From contig NC_064621.1 in the NCBI RefSeq assembly GCF_023898315.1, forward strand, positions 15,746,501-15,810,500: a DNA stretch of 64,000 nt. The letters run 5' to 3'. Shown piece by piece: positions 10,224-23,138 of this stretch. The position numbers and the translations under genes are program-made. The notes under the pieces are model-generated. The model made no database searches, was not told where the DNA came from, and saw nothing but the letters and a program-made list of their open reading frames with translations. Position 1 is the first letter of the stretch, and each line of letters opens with the position of its first letter. The DNA is from Schistocerca nitens. Taxonomy: Eukaryota; Arthropoda; Insecta; Orthoptera; Acrididae.

Positions 10224-12326
10224 AGAAAATTTATTGTTTATTATTTCCTCGTATCTAAGAAGAGCTGTGAGTCAACTACACAAACGCTGGATTTCTGTGA
10301 TATCTCCTTAATGTTCCCATTTTTATCACGAGGGGTTCCTGTAAAAATGATAGACTCATTGGTAAACAAAAATACAAAGCTACTGACATTTATCAATATC
10401 GTGAATAGTATTATTCCCTATAATTTTTATTATCGGACAATTCATAACTGCGCAACTTTATTGGTTAATCTATACTGCCTAAATCCATCAAAAACTTCTC
10501 TCTCATAAAGGAACAGTGCATGCATCTTACCTTTCTGATTTATAACCTTGTGGAAATCGTGAATAGAGAGTAAGAGCTGATGTAGATGTACTTTACTTTG
10601 ACATGATCTTTGCAGTAGAAATGCGTATTAAGTCGGAAATATGAACACCTTTTTGGGAAGTAATCGTACTCGAGCACAGAATGTGATTGAAAACTTTGTA
10701 GCAAACTGACACAGAAGATACAGGTGTCTAGATATGCTGCTGGTCGCTTATGAAAGATCTGTCGTACATTTAGAGTCACATAGGACTTGTATATGGAGGA
10801 TAAGAAGTAAACAGCAGCTGGTAATGGGTTCTTGTGCTGTTTAGTACGTGCAGTATTTAACAGAACGTCATCGGATCTGATTTGTTGACAGTAAAATATT
10901 TGTATTTAATCCGTCCTCGTAGTAGTTGACGGTAGAAAAGGCGCACTTTAGTACCATCTGCAAGTTCATAATTTTAGATACCGTACAGTTTTGTTATGCC
11001 CATTTCGGCATCAGTTTTGTTAGTAATTACCTGGACAGTCAATTTATCTCCTCTGCACAACTTCACATATGACCAAAAGTGTTTGACGTTCTTTGATTTT
11101 CCGTTCGGAGACGGGTCGAACTTTCTTCGCACAACTTTCCACCTAGTCCTTTTATTTCACTTATACTTGCCCTGACTCCTATGAATACTGTTCAGCCTTC
11201 AGTGCAACTCTCTAACTCTCTCCCTTTTCGTCTCCGTGCCTCCTTCCTCTCCCTCCCCTCCTCCCTCCACCCTCTCTCACTCTCTCTTCCTATCTCTCTC
11301 TGCTTCCTTGGCGGCCTGCTGGCTGATGTAATAAGTAAAGTACGACGGAAAAAAATCGCCTGCAGCGTCTCCTTGTTAAGTTACTTAAGTTTACGAATAG
11401 TGGTTTCCGTGCAAAAAGAGGTCAATGTAGGCAACTCGGAGACTTTAAACGAGGAGATGTTTTTTCCTGAAACGAGGGTTTGCTCTACGTGGTCAGGAGC
11501 CTCGTCAGGTGGTGCTCAACGTCGACACTGAGTTAAGAGTGCGGTCACCGCCAGAAACAGGAGCAGCAGCAAAAACACCAAAACCATCGTGCAGACGTGA
11601 TGCATCAGGGTCTCTTTGCCTCTGTAGTGAAGGTGAGATTTGATTATTTCTGTTTTTTGCAGTGAGATTTGCCGTAAATAATTGTTGTTAAAGATGAAGT
11701 CATTAATTAACACGGAACAAAATTCTGACGGATATTTGGAAAGATCAGATTAAAAAAGGAATAAAAAACTGTCATCGCAAAATTTCGTATGGAGACCTAC
11801 ACAGCGCACACAACATATGCGGAGAAAACAGAAAAGGTGGGAAATAATGGTTTTCGTGGAAGTGTCCGCCACTCACAGTAAGTGTAGTTCCAGATGTAAA
11901 TGAGTGTCCGAGAGATTTTGCAGCATAAGCTGTTATTCGTCTTTGTGCATATTTAATGGTGTATTCAGTTTACAACAGCGAGCACTCTACGACATAGGCT
12001 AAACACGATGAAGAGCATGCGAATAAGAAGCTTCTCATTCGTTGTTCAAAAATTAAGAAAGGCAGCAGTGATGACAAATAGAGGGTAATCTTCGAACAAC
12101 AGGTACGTAAAGTACTGATGCCAGCTCTATCAGTGTTAAAAATATACGTGCAGTTTAGTGTTGACTGTTACCTTACATGTTTTGACATTGTTATATTAGC
12201 TGGTGTTTTCTCCAAAACTTGAGACATTAATAAGAACGTGGGATGCGGTACAGTGTTCGTATCACAAACGTAGCACGTGTAGCTCAGCAACAGATACGTA
12301 TGAAAGAAATAAGTATGTTGTTCTTT
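10224..12326. other. Unassigned stretch with a pyrimidine-rich tract
   Basis: No supported gene is present. A C/T-rich tract (about 11205-11310) dominates the short frame seen there. The rest is ordinary AT-rich sequence in which I recognise nothing. Confidence 0.4.
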
Positions 12327-12521
12327 GCCGGCCGATGTGGCCGCGCGGTTCTAGGCGCTGCAGTCCGGAACCGCGAGACCGCTACGGTCGCAGTTTCGAA
12401 TCCTGCCTCGGGCATGGATGTGTGTGATGTCAGGTTAGTTAGGTTTAACTAGTTCTAAGTTCTAGGGGACTAATGACCTCAGAAGTTGAGTCCCATAGTG
12501 CTCAGAGCCATTTGAACCATT
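12327..12521 (+). repeat. tRNA-derived SINE, type I head
   Basis: A complete SINE runs from the tRNA-like head (gccggccgatgtggccgcgc), through a B box (gtttcgaatcctgc), to the family tail ending 'agagccatttgaaccat'. Perfect 11-bp target duplications TGTTGTTCTTT lie at 12316-12326 and 12522-12532. Confidence 0.92.
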
Positions 12522-12704
12522 TGTTGTTCTTTCTGGTCAATGCTGAATATTTCATCAGTACAATCAGTAGCTTTCTCTAGCAGAAAGAGCAACCAGTCGC
12601 CATTTATGCTCCTTAAATGTTTATTTTTCTGTTGGGGTAATAAGCTATCAAAATATCCATCAAGTACAACCCGATGATGAGCCCTTGCTGTAGCCTGAAA
12701 GTTA

Positions 12705-12902
12705 CTTCAAATGGATCAAATCGCTCTGAGCAATATGGGATTTAACATCTGAGGTCATCAGTCCCCTCCAACTTAGAACTACTTAAACCTAACTAACCTG
12801 ACATCACACACATCCATGCCGGAGTCAGGATCGAACCTTCGACCGTAGCGGTCACGCGGTACCAGACTGATGCGCCTAGAACCGCTCGGCCACACCGGCC
12901 GG
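12705..12902 (-). repeat. tRNA-derived SINE, type I head, inverted
   Basis: This is the same SINE family as 12327-12521 but on the opposite strand, with substitutions in the tail. The 10-bp duplications CTGAAAGTTA lie at 12695-12704 and 12903-12912. With its neighbour it forms an inverted pair separated by about 180 bp. Confidence 0.9.
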
Positions 12903-13454
12903 CTGAAAGTTAGATCTTGGGAGAATAAAAGACAAGAAACCGTGACCAATTGCTACCTCTACCTGAATCATCCTTCTTGAATATACTGTTATATAAATTT
13001 ATTGCTAGTTTTCAGTCTAGGTTCTGTCTCTTTGAGATAACTATTTAAAAATAAATGATACAGCGAAGCGGACTCTATGACGTCACTGTTAATTTACAAC
13101 CTTATGATAAAGAGCCTGTATGAAACTTCTTTCGGTGTAAATTTACTCCGTTGTTTCGGGGTAAACGCATCCGGTGATGTCAAAGCAGTATTCCTCCTAA
13201 GCAGCATATACTTTTTTGCTTCGTAACTCGTGGTGTATAAAGAAAATACACTATGAATTGTAGTATAACGAAGGTCATCATATGATACAAGTTATTTGAA
13301 TACGATATCAACAGTTTTGGTCTGAAATGAAAGACGTTTTATAGAGAAACGAACATTCGTAAAAATGGTAGATCGACGTTGAACATATTTAAACATCGGG
13401 AAGAACAAAATTAATAAAAAATATACGTTCGTGTGTAAGCAATGGCTCTTGTAA

Positions 13455-13493
13455 GCCTACGGGAGGTAGAACCACTCGGCCACACGGCCGGCT
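13455..13493 (-). repeat. SINE head remnant
   Basis: About 39 bp matching only the minus-strand SINE head (ccactcggccacacggccgg) remain. The body is gone. Confidence 0.6.
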
Positions 13494-14750
13494 TATAGAC
13501 TTGTAATTCTGAATTACGTACAGAATGATTTAAAGTGACAAGGTAATATAAAAATAACTGGATAAATAGCAGATATTAGATTCAGATTCACTGGAAAAAC
13601 CGCCATCCACGGAAGCTGTAACTTACAAAACCATCACTGAGTCAAAACATAAATACTGCTCCTCCGTCTGGGACCTTTGCAAGGTAAGAATGACGGAGGA
13701 AATAGAGGTGCACTTCGTGACACGTAAGGAGAACACGAGAGGTAAGATAGAATTTGATAACTAAGAGAAGCAGAATGTGTGAATGCGTAGTGAATAGAGT
13801 GAGCTGCGGAGTTGAGCAAATATGCCGTCTTGGACGACTTCCCGCGGTGCTTCGTGTTGACTGCTTCCTGTAACTTCGTCAGCAGATAGTGGTGGTTTGT
13901 TCCGTACGACCATAACCTGTTAACACCACATCACGGTTGTCCCAAAAATACGCAGAATCACCTTTCCCGATGGTTCGGAGGTGGTGAACCTAATGATTGC
14001 TTTGCTCATTCATGTCGGGCTGTGAGCACCCGGCTATGATGAAGTTGTAAAATTAGTTGTCATGGCACAGCTGCAACGTTTCTTCTTGTGGCTCCGTTCA
14101 GCAGTGTTTCTAATGGGTATGAGCGAAAACCACTGGAAAGATCTTTGCCAAGTTCACAATGTATCGAAAAATTAGGAAACTGATTTTCACTATATCCTTG
14201 TCTGTGTGAGACGTCGGTTTTCGAGTGCCGGCCCCTCCTCTTCCGATTTCAGATTTTTCACAGAGAGAGATGCCACTTTTTCAATTATTTGACCGCAATG
14301 GAAGTGTCTGCATCATCTAACGGCTGTATCGTAAGATGATGCACTGTTTCCCTACACTTACACCAACTCAACATCGAATTTTGCAGCGGTATCCCGGATC
14401 GAATGCGGAAAAATAATTACCTCTCGATGCACCCGTGTATCAGCGGCCTGCTCCGTTTTATTTCGCTCCTCTACTGGCGTGCTGCGGTTCTGTGGCGAGG
14501 GAACTTCAACTTACACCTGTACTGTAGACATCTGTCTACAAACAAACAAAAAATTTAATACGGCATTTTAGTTTTCGAAGGTTATAGTTAATAATTTATG
14601 ACCGCCTCTCGTCAAAGATTTGTACGTTTGGAGGAATTTTGCACTTTGCTTTTAATTTCGTCTCTTGAAAATTAGAGAAAAGGTATTAGAAATAAAATGA
14701 GTTTGACTTGTCGAACAGAGTCATGTGGTCCATAGTGGCGTCATCATGTC
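13494..14750. other. Unassigned stretch
   Basis: I recognise nothing in this stretch. There is no frame with coding character. Confidence 0.35.
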
Positions 14751-14754
14751 GACG

Positions 14755-15050
14755 AGGCACGCATGCTTCGTGTTCCTAGGTGACGGGTACCTGGTGCTGA
14801 CGGTCGCCCGTCGTTCCCGCGAGTTTTACGGTGCGCGGCATCGACCCGGCGTGCCCCGGCTATCGGGCTGGAGGCGTAATTTGAAAATGGCAGCTGTCAC
14901 TGGTCGTATCGGATCTGATTACGTCAGAGGCGAGCCCTCGACCCCTTTCCGACAGCAAGTGCTCCCTCCACGTCGGCCACAGCGGCCACCGCGACTCTGC
15001 TGCCCTCCCGCAATTTACTTCCCAACTTCTGAGACGCCGCCCAGATGCGT
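14755..15050. other. GC- and CpG-rich island
   Basis: This is a GC-rich, CpG-dense block in otherwise AT-rich surroundings. Open frames here (for example 14725-15129) are long because stop codons are GC-poor, not because of visible domains. It could be host untranslated or regulatory sequence, or the missing left part of the adjacent LTR-like repeat. Confidence 0.4.
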
Positions 15051-15055
15051 CTGGT

Positions 15056-15509
15056 GGACCCGCGTGTCGCCACTATCAGTGATTGCAGACCGAGCGCCGC
15101 CACAGGGCAGGTCTAGAGAGACTCCCTAGCACTCGCCCCAGTTGTACAGCCGACTTTGCTAGCGATGGTTCACTGTCTACATACGCTCTCATTTGCAGAG
15201 ACGAAAGTTTAGCATAGCCTTCAGCTACGTCATTTGCTACGACCTAGCAAGGCGCCATATTCAGTTACTATGTCTTCTGAACAGATAATATTGTTACTCG
15301 TGTACCGTCAAGCGAGACGTTCATCATTAATGGATTAAAGTTAAGTATCAGACTAATTACGTCCGCTTTCTGAATTCTAATTCCTTGTCATGTTCCAGAC
15401 CTCACGTCAGTTTAGTCCTTCCCTCCTCACGCCAGCCTGCGTGAGCTAAACGCGTGCATCTCGGCCTCCTCTAGTAACATGGTGTTGGCTCTTCTGCCAA
15501 CACAACAGA
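15056..15509 (+). mobile_element. LTR-like repeat fragment ending CCAACACAACA
   Basis: From 'cgcgtgtcgccactatcag' to 'gccaacacaaca' the sequence matches a repeat I recall as frequent in locust genomes. The right end carries the hairpin gtgttggctcttctgccaacac and a CA terminus, as LTRs do. The left end is missing or replaced near 15055. No coding sequence is attached. Family recall is the main basis, so class is uncertain. Confidence 0.5.
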
Positions 15510-15654
15510 TCCTACTCCTTTTTATTTGATAATGCATACCCTCTCCTGAAAACCTGTTCAGTAACTATCAGAGTGTGCCACTGACCTCTAGTAAGACAGG
15601 TTACGTACGCAACAGCTGCAGACGACTCAAACAGTTTAAATGCATTTTCAGGCT

Positions 15655-16800
15655 GTACACTGCCTACTCGAGGGTATGTGGACATCTAATGGTAGACATT
15701 AACACGGAGTCAGTCCACTCTTCGTGTTCATGACGGCTTGAACTCTACTGGGGACACTTTCAGTCAGGTGTTTTTAAGTCTGTAGAAGATTGGCAACCCA
15801 TTCTTCGTCAAAAGTCGAAATCAGAAAAGATAGTGATGTTGGAGGCTGAGTTCTAAAGCGAAATCGACATTCTAACGCATTCCAAAGAGGTTACACTGGG
15901 TTAAAGTCAGGACTCCGGGCAGGCCAGATCGTTTCAGAAATGTTATCGTCCACAAACGACTGCCTCGCAGATGCTGCTTTATTGAAGAGTGAATTGTCAC
16001 ACTGATACAAAAAATGATAGTCTCCGATATATTCTTCTACTGTACACAGTATACAGTGTTGTACAGTGTGTCCATATCATTCTGTCTTTATTTTTTTCTA
16101 ATGTGGTGTTGTGCCATAACCACGAGAAACATTCACATACCGTAACATCACTCTTCCGCACTTCACTGTTCGCCCTACACGTAGCGTCAGGTAACGTTCT
16201 CCGCTCACCCACGAAACGCAAACACATTCACCGGATTGCCACGTGGCACAAAGTGCTTCATCGCTCTACATCACTCGCTTCCAGATATCCACTGGCCAGT
16301 GGCGTCACTTTCTGCACCACCTACGGTGTCATTTAGTACTGGCTGCAGAAATGTGTGGCTTATGAGGAGCTGCTCAACTGCTGTACAGCTGGTAATGGTC
16401 ACTTCTTTTGCATTTTCAATCAATCCTGAGGTTGCAAATGCACACAGTTCACTAGTTCACTGCAGTCGGCACTGCCTACTGGTGCTGTGCCCTGCATGAA
16501 TTTGCAGCCCCATGACTGATTGCAAACACCAGAGAAGTGATCATTAAAACATGTCCATTGCAGTGAGAATCATACGCCACAGGGCTAACTCCCTACTCGT
16601 AGTCATTGTGCTACCTTTAGACGGGGTTCAGATGCCCCTGATGGATTTGGTACAATGACTAGTCGACGTTCGAAGTGAGTTCTGCTGATAGACTAATTCT
16701 GCTCTTCCTGCTTCTCTACTGAAAACACAATACTCTCCGCCTCCTTTTATGCTCGCGGGTTCGACTCTCTTGATAGCTGGTGGTCAGTTCTGCAGTACAT
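15655..16800 (-). mobile_element. Decayed Tc1-like transposon
   Basis: Minus-strand translation near 15860-15910 gives the Tc1 C-terminal signature 'WPARSPDFNPV' followed by a stop where the catalytic glutamate should be, then 'PLWN'. Upstream on the minus strand (to about 16800), fragments of the catalytic and N-terminal domains remain in several frames. The left end near 15660 (tacactgcctactcgagg) looks like a terminal repeat. A matching right end is no longer recognisable. The catalytic residue is lost and there are multiple stops, so it is inactive. Confidence 0.65.
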
Positions 16801-17324
16801 GACGTGTACGGATTCTTTTGATCAGATAGTCTATATTGGTCTGACATGAATCTGTCTCGCATATGTGAAAAATAAAAAGGAAACAGGGGATCGAAATAAT
16901 TCTTAGTATCTGAAACAACAACGAAACTTTTCTATAAGAAATAGAGTTTTTTCTTTTCCTATTGTTGTTTAGCATTGGCGTCTGGGTCATGCAAACCTAA
17001 ATGAGAAGTGCCTTGAAGACCAACCACTCAGAGGTACGACGTAAATTTTTTTCTTCCCCGCGGTTTATTGTGGACGGTGCAGTCTATTCTTTGCTACATA
17101 ACTCGACGAGAAAGTGAGGAAGGTAATGATATATTGTCAACCAGAAAGCTGATGTCCGTGAAATTTTAGTTTAAATTTCACGTTTACTTGGAAATACCGT
17201 TTTTCGCTTATAGAGATGATAAACAGAAATAAATGTAGGGAGAATCTAAAGCCCAGCCGATTGGGCAAAGAAAAAATTTAAAAAAAGAAGGCTGAAACTT
17301 TCTCGTAGTATTGTGTGTCTTTAC

Positions 17325-17570
17325 GACAGCGCCCGCCCTCACACTGCTTGTACACGCAGAGGCTTGTTGGATGAATTTTGATCCGAAAGTTCTGATCGCC
17401 CACCATATCTCCTGACCTTACCTTTAACGATTTTCACTTCCTGGCTGGGATGAAAGTGATGAATGCAATAAACAACTGGCTTAACGGACTGGCGGCAACC
17501 GAGCACAACACAGGAATATACAGCGTAATTAAGTTGCCCCTACCACTGGGTTTTTGTAAGAAATTTAAGG
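17325..17570 (+). mobile_element. mariner transposase C-terminal fragment
   Basis: Plus-strand translation gives 'YDSARPHTACTRRGLLDEF', then a stop, then 'PPYLPDLTFNDFHFLAGM' and 'WLNGLAA'. This is the mariner block around the second and third catalytic residues. The expected aspartate of the HDNARPH motif has become serine. Only the C-terminal third is present. Confidence 0.65.
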
Positions 17571-17746
17571 TAGTTAAATTTTGTACTGTGATGCGTTCCC
17601 GCTAGAGGCTATACTTTTTGAATTGTTCGAGAAAAACGTTCAAAAGTGATCTTCAAATACATTTTTTTACAATAATTCGAAAACTATGGCCTCCAGCTCA
17701 AACGTATCCCAGTACAAAATTTAACTACATTAAATTTCCTACAAAA
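17555..17746. repeat. Inverted repeat, about 34-bp arms
   Basis: The left arm (near 17555-17588, aatttaaggtagttaaattt) and right arm (near 17713-17746, aaatttaactacattaaatt) are reverse complements separated by about 125 bp. It abuts the mariner fragment and could be a small foldback or MITE inserted at its end. Confidence 0.6.
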
Positions 17747-17759
17747 TGGTCCAGTTCAT

Positions 17760-18549
17760 TTTTTCGGTAGGACTAAAAGTTTGCTTCTATCGAGCAAGGT
17801 AATATGAAAATCTCGCACATGGTTTTTCAATGAGCTGTGGATTGTATAAAATTCATACATAGGGGTAGCTGAATCAACCTGTATAGCAAATGCATATGGA
17901 GTCGGCTTTATTACGCAGAGAATTAATGTATCTCACGTCATTTTTTTTAATAAAAGATTTTCTGAAATTAATTCAAGAGAAGCGATCGTTAATAGTAGGA
18001 CTGCCTTCGTATAAAAGGAGTAGGTCGAGGTAACTAAGTTCTGAAACACTGAGTCACAAAAGTTTGTGGTTTGGACGTTAATACCACTTCTAATTATAGC
18101 ACGATTAGGTATTGAACTTCATACTTCCTACTAATATACCATAACCGTTCATATAAGGAATAGCGATGTGCTCTTATAGCGTAACATTCAGCGCCCTACT
18201 TGCGAGGTGAGCCATAACCAGACCGATTCATGCTACAGGTTAAGGATCATTGGTATACCGGCGAGTTTAGGCCTACTTTTTAGGTGGTTTTCCACGATTG
18301 TTTAGGCAAATGTTGGGCTGGTCCCCGAACCAAGCCTCAGAAAATACTATACATAAATAGTTGAAATACGACCACACACAGAACACTGAGAGGAGGTGCA
18401 TACGGTTTCCGTCACCTTGACGATTGTAGCGTCACGAAGCACATCTGGCCTCAGGGTTGAATTCGCCAAATCCTGATAAAGTGGACCCCGTAATAGACAG
18501 GGGACGAAAGAGTTAATAAGAATAATGTAATGATCGTACGCCGTGGCGA
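17760..18549. other. Unassigned AT-rich stretch
   Basis: I see no gene. The part near 18250-18345 ('aggtggttttccacgat', 'gttgggctggtcccc') resembles a locust repeat I recall but cannot classify. Confidence 0.3.
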
Positions 18550-18960
18550 GATGCAGCGAACCGTCTGAAAGCATTTGACCCCGGTGGCTACCCAGACAGA
18601 TAACGTTCGCTTTCCTGGTCTCGAGTCGTTCGCTCGTAACGAACAGCCAGTTCTGCTGCCGAGTGAGTTCCGGCCCTGCGAATGAAATCCGCCTTAGGAA
18701 GGCGCAGGCGGCGCTCGCTGCCGGCAATGTAGCCTCGCTTAGCGCTCCAGGGGGTTGCACTGAGGAGCTGAGGGCCGTGTGAGAGACTCTGCTTCCGAAT
18801 GCAGCCGGCTATGACGGCGTACGTTAGCAAACAGAGGGCGCTGCCGCGCGAGGCTAATTCCCCGTCTTCAGAAACGATGCGAAGCTATCGAACGTTGCAG
18901 GGACGTCGCAGAGAAATTTTACGGCTGCCTTCCTGTTGGGAAGCAGCGTTCGGTTGTTCA
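18550..18960. other. GC-rich island
   Basis: This GC-rich block has overlapping open frames on both strands (for example minus 18347-18760 and minus 18588-18830) that show no domain. The frames contradict each other and reflect base composition. It may be host regulatory or untranslated sequence. Confidence 0.35.
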
Positions 18961-19579
18961 TCTCAACGAGAAAGAACAAGAAAGAAATAAACCAAGCAGA
19001 GCTGAGGAAGTAAAGGAAACTAACTCGTGCCGCGCAGGCAAGACGAAGAAAACAACAATGCCATTGAAGCGGAAGGGAAAGTTTCGGAGTTCGGTCTGGA
19101 ACAATATCACCGAGTCATTTCGTTCTCTTTCCACATCGTAGACCGTTAGTGCGCTTCTGAACGTTCCGAAAGTGTCCCACCCTCCTAGAAAGTAGTAACA
19201 GAGCTTTCGCGTTAGCTCCTGACAGGAAAGACTCACAGAAATTAGCAGCACTCATGCACAGTTTAAGTCAGATACGCACGCAAGTTAGTTTTCTACGGAA
19301 ACATATCTTTATGTTACCGAAATTTGGTATAAGATGTTCTGTTTAACGGAATTATTTTAATTTTCAGTATAACACTACGCATATGCCGCCACGGTGATCT
19401 CACAGGAGGAACGTGATAAAGACTAAAAGGATGGAAGCCACGATCACCTTGGAGCTGGGTTTCTGCACGTACAAGAAATAGTACCACCATTATCAGGTAG
19501 AAACGTGGGTGCTAACATGAGCGAATAGATCTGAAATTCATTAATGTAAGCTTATGAGCAGCTGGACCCAGAAAACCTA
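18961..19579. other. Unassigned stretch
   Basis: No supported feature is visible. Confidence 0.35.
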
Positions 19580-20775
19580 CCTACAAGAGTTGGACAAAAC
19601 CATTGAAACACCGCGACAAATGCATTCTGGAACATAAATGCAGATGCTGACGAAGAATGCTGATTGACCTGTGGTATTTTACCAAGACCGGCACCTCCAC
19701 AATGTCCGCAATACATTGGAAGTGTCAGTCTTGGTTAGGGCAGTGCTCTGTGTAGTTATGATTGCATTATGTCGGAGCTAGATGAATTCGAAAGGGAGTA
19801 AATTATTGGTGCTCATATGGTGGTTGCTTCCGTAACGAAGTATTTGGTGTTTCAAGAAGCATCGTATCGAAGATTTATGCAGTATACAGGAAAAGCGGAA
19901 AATTATCATCCACTGGGCCACAATGCGGACGAGAGTGGATGTTGAGTGATCGTGACAGACGCTAATTGAAGAGGCTTGTGATGAAAAATAAGAGGACGAG
20001 AGCTGCAAAAGCCACTGCAGAACTGAGTGTCGCTCTCCTGACTCTGTCAGCAGCAAAACAACGTGAAGGCAGCTGTGTAAGCTGCGAATTGCAAGGCGAA
20101 CTGGAATTCCGAAACCACTCATCACTGATGCAAATGGCCACAACTGGAAAACATAGTGCCGAAGCTATACAACCTAGACCACGAAGCAAGGGAAGAATAT
20201 TATTTTGTCGAATGAGTCGTATTTCACCCTGTTTCCAACTTCTGGCCGAATTTAACTCCCAAGAAAGAAACAGGAGGCAAGTTCGGTTATGATTTGGGCA
20301 ACCACATGGTGGTATTCCGTGGATACCATGGTTACTCTGCAAGGTCGGATTACTGTCAAGAATTATGTGACTATTTTGGCTGATCAAGACCATCCCACGG
20401 CACTGTGTTTATTCCCCATTGGTGATACTGCGTTCGAAGGTTACAGGACACCTGGTTTCGTAGCTTACATCATCCAGGACTAGTTTTGTGGGCACGAGGA
20501 TGGATTATCGCATCTTCCATGACCACCCTGGCCATCACAGCCACCACATCTCAACAATATTGAGCCTTTGTAGTCCACTTTGGAGGGGAGGGTGCGCGAT
20601 CGCTATCTACTCCATCATCGGTGCCTGAACTCGTCGCGACCTTGCAGGGAAAATGATATAAGATTCCCTTGAAAACCATAGAAGACCTGTATTTATCTAC
20701 TAAGAGACGACGGTATTAGGAATGCTAATGGGTCGTGTTTCTGGCGTTCCCATATTTTTGCCCCTCGCCTGTATA
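19580..20775 (+). mobile_element. Decayed Tc1-like transposon, family T1
   Basis: The transposase N-terminus 'MSELDEFERE' starts at 19770 and meets a stop within ten codons. HTH traces and 'LSDRDRR' follow. Near 20550-20610, in another frame, are 'IEPLWSTLERRVRDRY' residues, the block holding the catalytic glutamate. Imperfect terminal repeats are suggested by 'gagttggacaaaaccattg' near 19586 and the complement of 'cccatatttttgcccctcg' near 20749. A sister copy is at 51700-52400. The element is inactivated by stops and frameshifts. Confidence 0.65.
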
Positions 20776-22290
20776 GTCCGTACAGCGAAGGATAGCTTTG
20801 CCAGTTAAAGTATACTTGGCATGGCTGCTCCTCAGTCTGTCACAACGAATTACGCACAACTATTTTGCGTACGACTCTACGGGAACACCTCAGTGCCGCC
20901 GCTGCACTGCACCGCCACCAAACTCTTGCCCTTCCCTGCCGGAATCCACTTCCAACAGTGCTGCTGGGTCTCAGGGCTCTTCTTTACCCACACAAAAAGT
21001 AGCATTCCTTCACCCTACTGATGGTGGCAGTTCAAGAGACGAAGTAAGCGCTGGTGAGCCATGCTGATCCTTGACAGTTCAACCGCAGCCCAAGACCCAC
21101 AGAGACTGGTTGAAGTTGAGGCCAGTGTCTGTACATTCAGGTGAACGGCGTCGCTGATGCGGTCAGCAGGGTTAGTTCATACGGCCCTCGAGGTCAAACA
21201 GACACCGGCGTAGCACTCTGGAAAACGGCGATTCAAATCTCCGTGTCACCATGTAGCTTTAGTATTTCCGTGAGTTCTCAAAATAAGTTAGGCAACATTC
21301 CTAGATAGATCGTTTCAAAAGTATGCACCCGATTTTCTTGGCCATAATTTCACAGTCGCAACTTTACCTCACGTTTATTGGACTCGTCCTGGAGAAGAAG
21401 TCAAATTCACCCACGTCCCAAAACTGGAACAAGTGTTTCAGAAGTTGGCCATCTTCATAATATCTCATTGATGCTATTCGAGAGACGTATTTTACATAAT
21501 CTCTCAGAAAGAGAATTAAAAACTAATTGAAATCATGGACAACTATAGCGAGCATATATACACAGGGGACATGCAGTCTGCCATGCCAACAAAATGATAG
21601 GTCGGCATAAACATGTTTAGCGGACAGCAATTAATGAGTCACTTTTATACAGACTCCTATCAATAAATGAAGCAGAAATGGTAACAGTGTATCATATTAT
21701 ACCGAACTCGTTTGAAAATCCTCTTCGCGTTGTGAACTGCGCCACACGCAACAATACTCGTAACAACCAAGTCCGTATCTGTGACTACCTGGACCTCAGA
21801 CATCAGCGTTCACCTCTCCAGTAGACTCAAGTCGAACAGGCTCACGTCGTCCACCCTCTCACATCTGCAGAGATTTTCTCAAACTTATTACGACACAGTT
21901 GGAGAAGGATAGGTACGAACAACGTCCTTGTGATGTAACAGGTTGTTGTAAGCGGATGCACGTTATTAGGCTATAGCTTGTGCACCATTCGCCAGTGGGA
22001 AAGGATAGCAGACGACTCAGGAGTCCAGCTTCAGGAAATTTAAATATCTCTCACTTATCATTTTCAACGTTCTCGTACAGTACCACCGCGTGTACCAGCA
22101 TATACCGCGATACAGCAGTCCAAGCAACCTTTTCTTATGCTTCTTCCTTAATTACAATGATAATGTTTATCCTACGGCTTACTGGTCAGGAGACACCGTC
22201 AGGTGCTGTTCGGCTGCCAGGTGCAATTCTTTCTGTTAGACCCTACATCGCCGTCTTTTCTGCTTCTGATGATGGGATGAATGATGAGAA
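20776..22290. other. Unassigned stretch with a possible decayed SINE
   Basis: Around 21200-21300 a B-box-like 'cgattcaaatctcc' is followed by 'ctttagtatttccgtgag', which resembles a diverged member of the SINE at 23139-23332. Nothing else is recognised in this stretch. Confidence 0.3.
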
Positions 22291-22291
22291 T

Positions 22292-22348
22292 CTCCCCCCC
22301 TCCCCCTCCCCCCCCCGCCACACACACACACACGCACGCAGGAGTGCG

Positions 22349-22391
<43 letters not shown>
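22292..22391. repeat. Low-complexity C tract and (CA)n microsatellite
   Basis: A C-rich run to 22318 is followed by two CA blocks separated by 'gcacgcaggagtgcgcat'. Open frames across it are compositional artefacts. Confidence 0.9.
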
Positions 22392-22394
<3 letters not shown>

Positions 22395-22465
22395 CGGAGA
22401 AAATCCCTGACCAGGCAGGGATTCCAATTCTGGGCTACGTGATCTAGACGGAGGGATGCTAACGA
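22392..22465 (-). repeat. tRNA-like SINE head fragment
   Basis: The phrase 'gagaaaatccctgacc', followed by 'gggattccaattctgg', parallels the head of the type II SINEs at 28411 and 41633. Here it stands beside a (CA)n array, without the usual tail. Confidence 0.5.
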
Positions 22466-23138
22466 CAATTATTTTTGTCTCTTTATTTTGTTCTCATTAT
22501 TTGGTCTGGGAAAACGAAAACACTCGCACTTCTTGAGGGCGGCTTTGACTTCTCATTGAACGGAAATGAAATGGATAGTATACCATTTCAAAGGTGGCAA
22601 CCGTGATTTTGTTGCTCTGTGGCCCATCAGTCCACCGATACAATCCGCGGTAGCCAATGGACACACTGTTTTCACTCATGTCAGTTGACTTTATACGTGG
22701 AGATTTGTCTTGAATTGAGGTACTTTACACAAGAACACGTTAAAAGCCTACTGCGAGCTCTACCTCAAAGAATGATTGTTCCATTTACTGGTAACCCACG
22801 GTTTAGACACAGTCATCTACTTTCGTTATAGGAATTGTCAGGTAACCAATTATTTCAACGTACACCTTGCAAAATAACGACTGAAAAATCATAGGAGTTT
22901 GAGCTCAAGGAGAGGTTTAGCAATAGTCTTTCTTGCAGATAGCGAATGATACACAAAATGGGGTAAATGATAGCGACATCATAAGTACCCTCGACAAAAC
23001 ACCGTAACGCATAGTTGTGGATGTGGATTTTAGACCTCTAGAAACACAATAGAAACACCTGTCACACACACGTATTGAGGAAAGTATTATAGCAGGGCGT
23101 TGAGAAAGCGAACCACGAATGCACAATGGATTGGAATG

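Noticed and set aside
22199-22447. Open frames across the (CA)n tract
   Set aside because: Translation is Cys-Val or Thr-His repeats, a microsatellite artefact.
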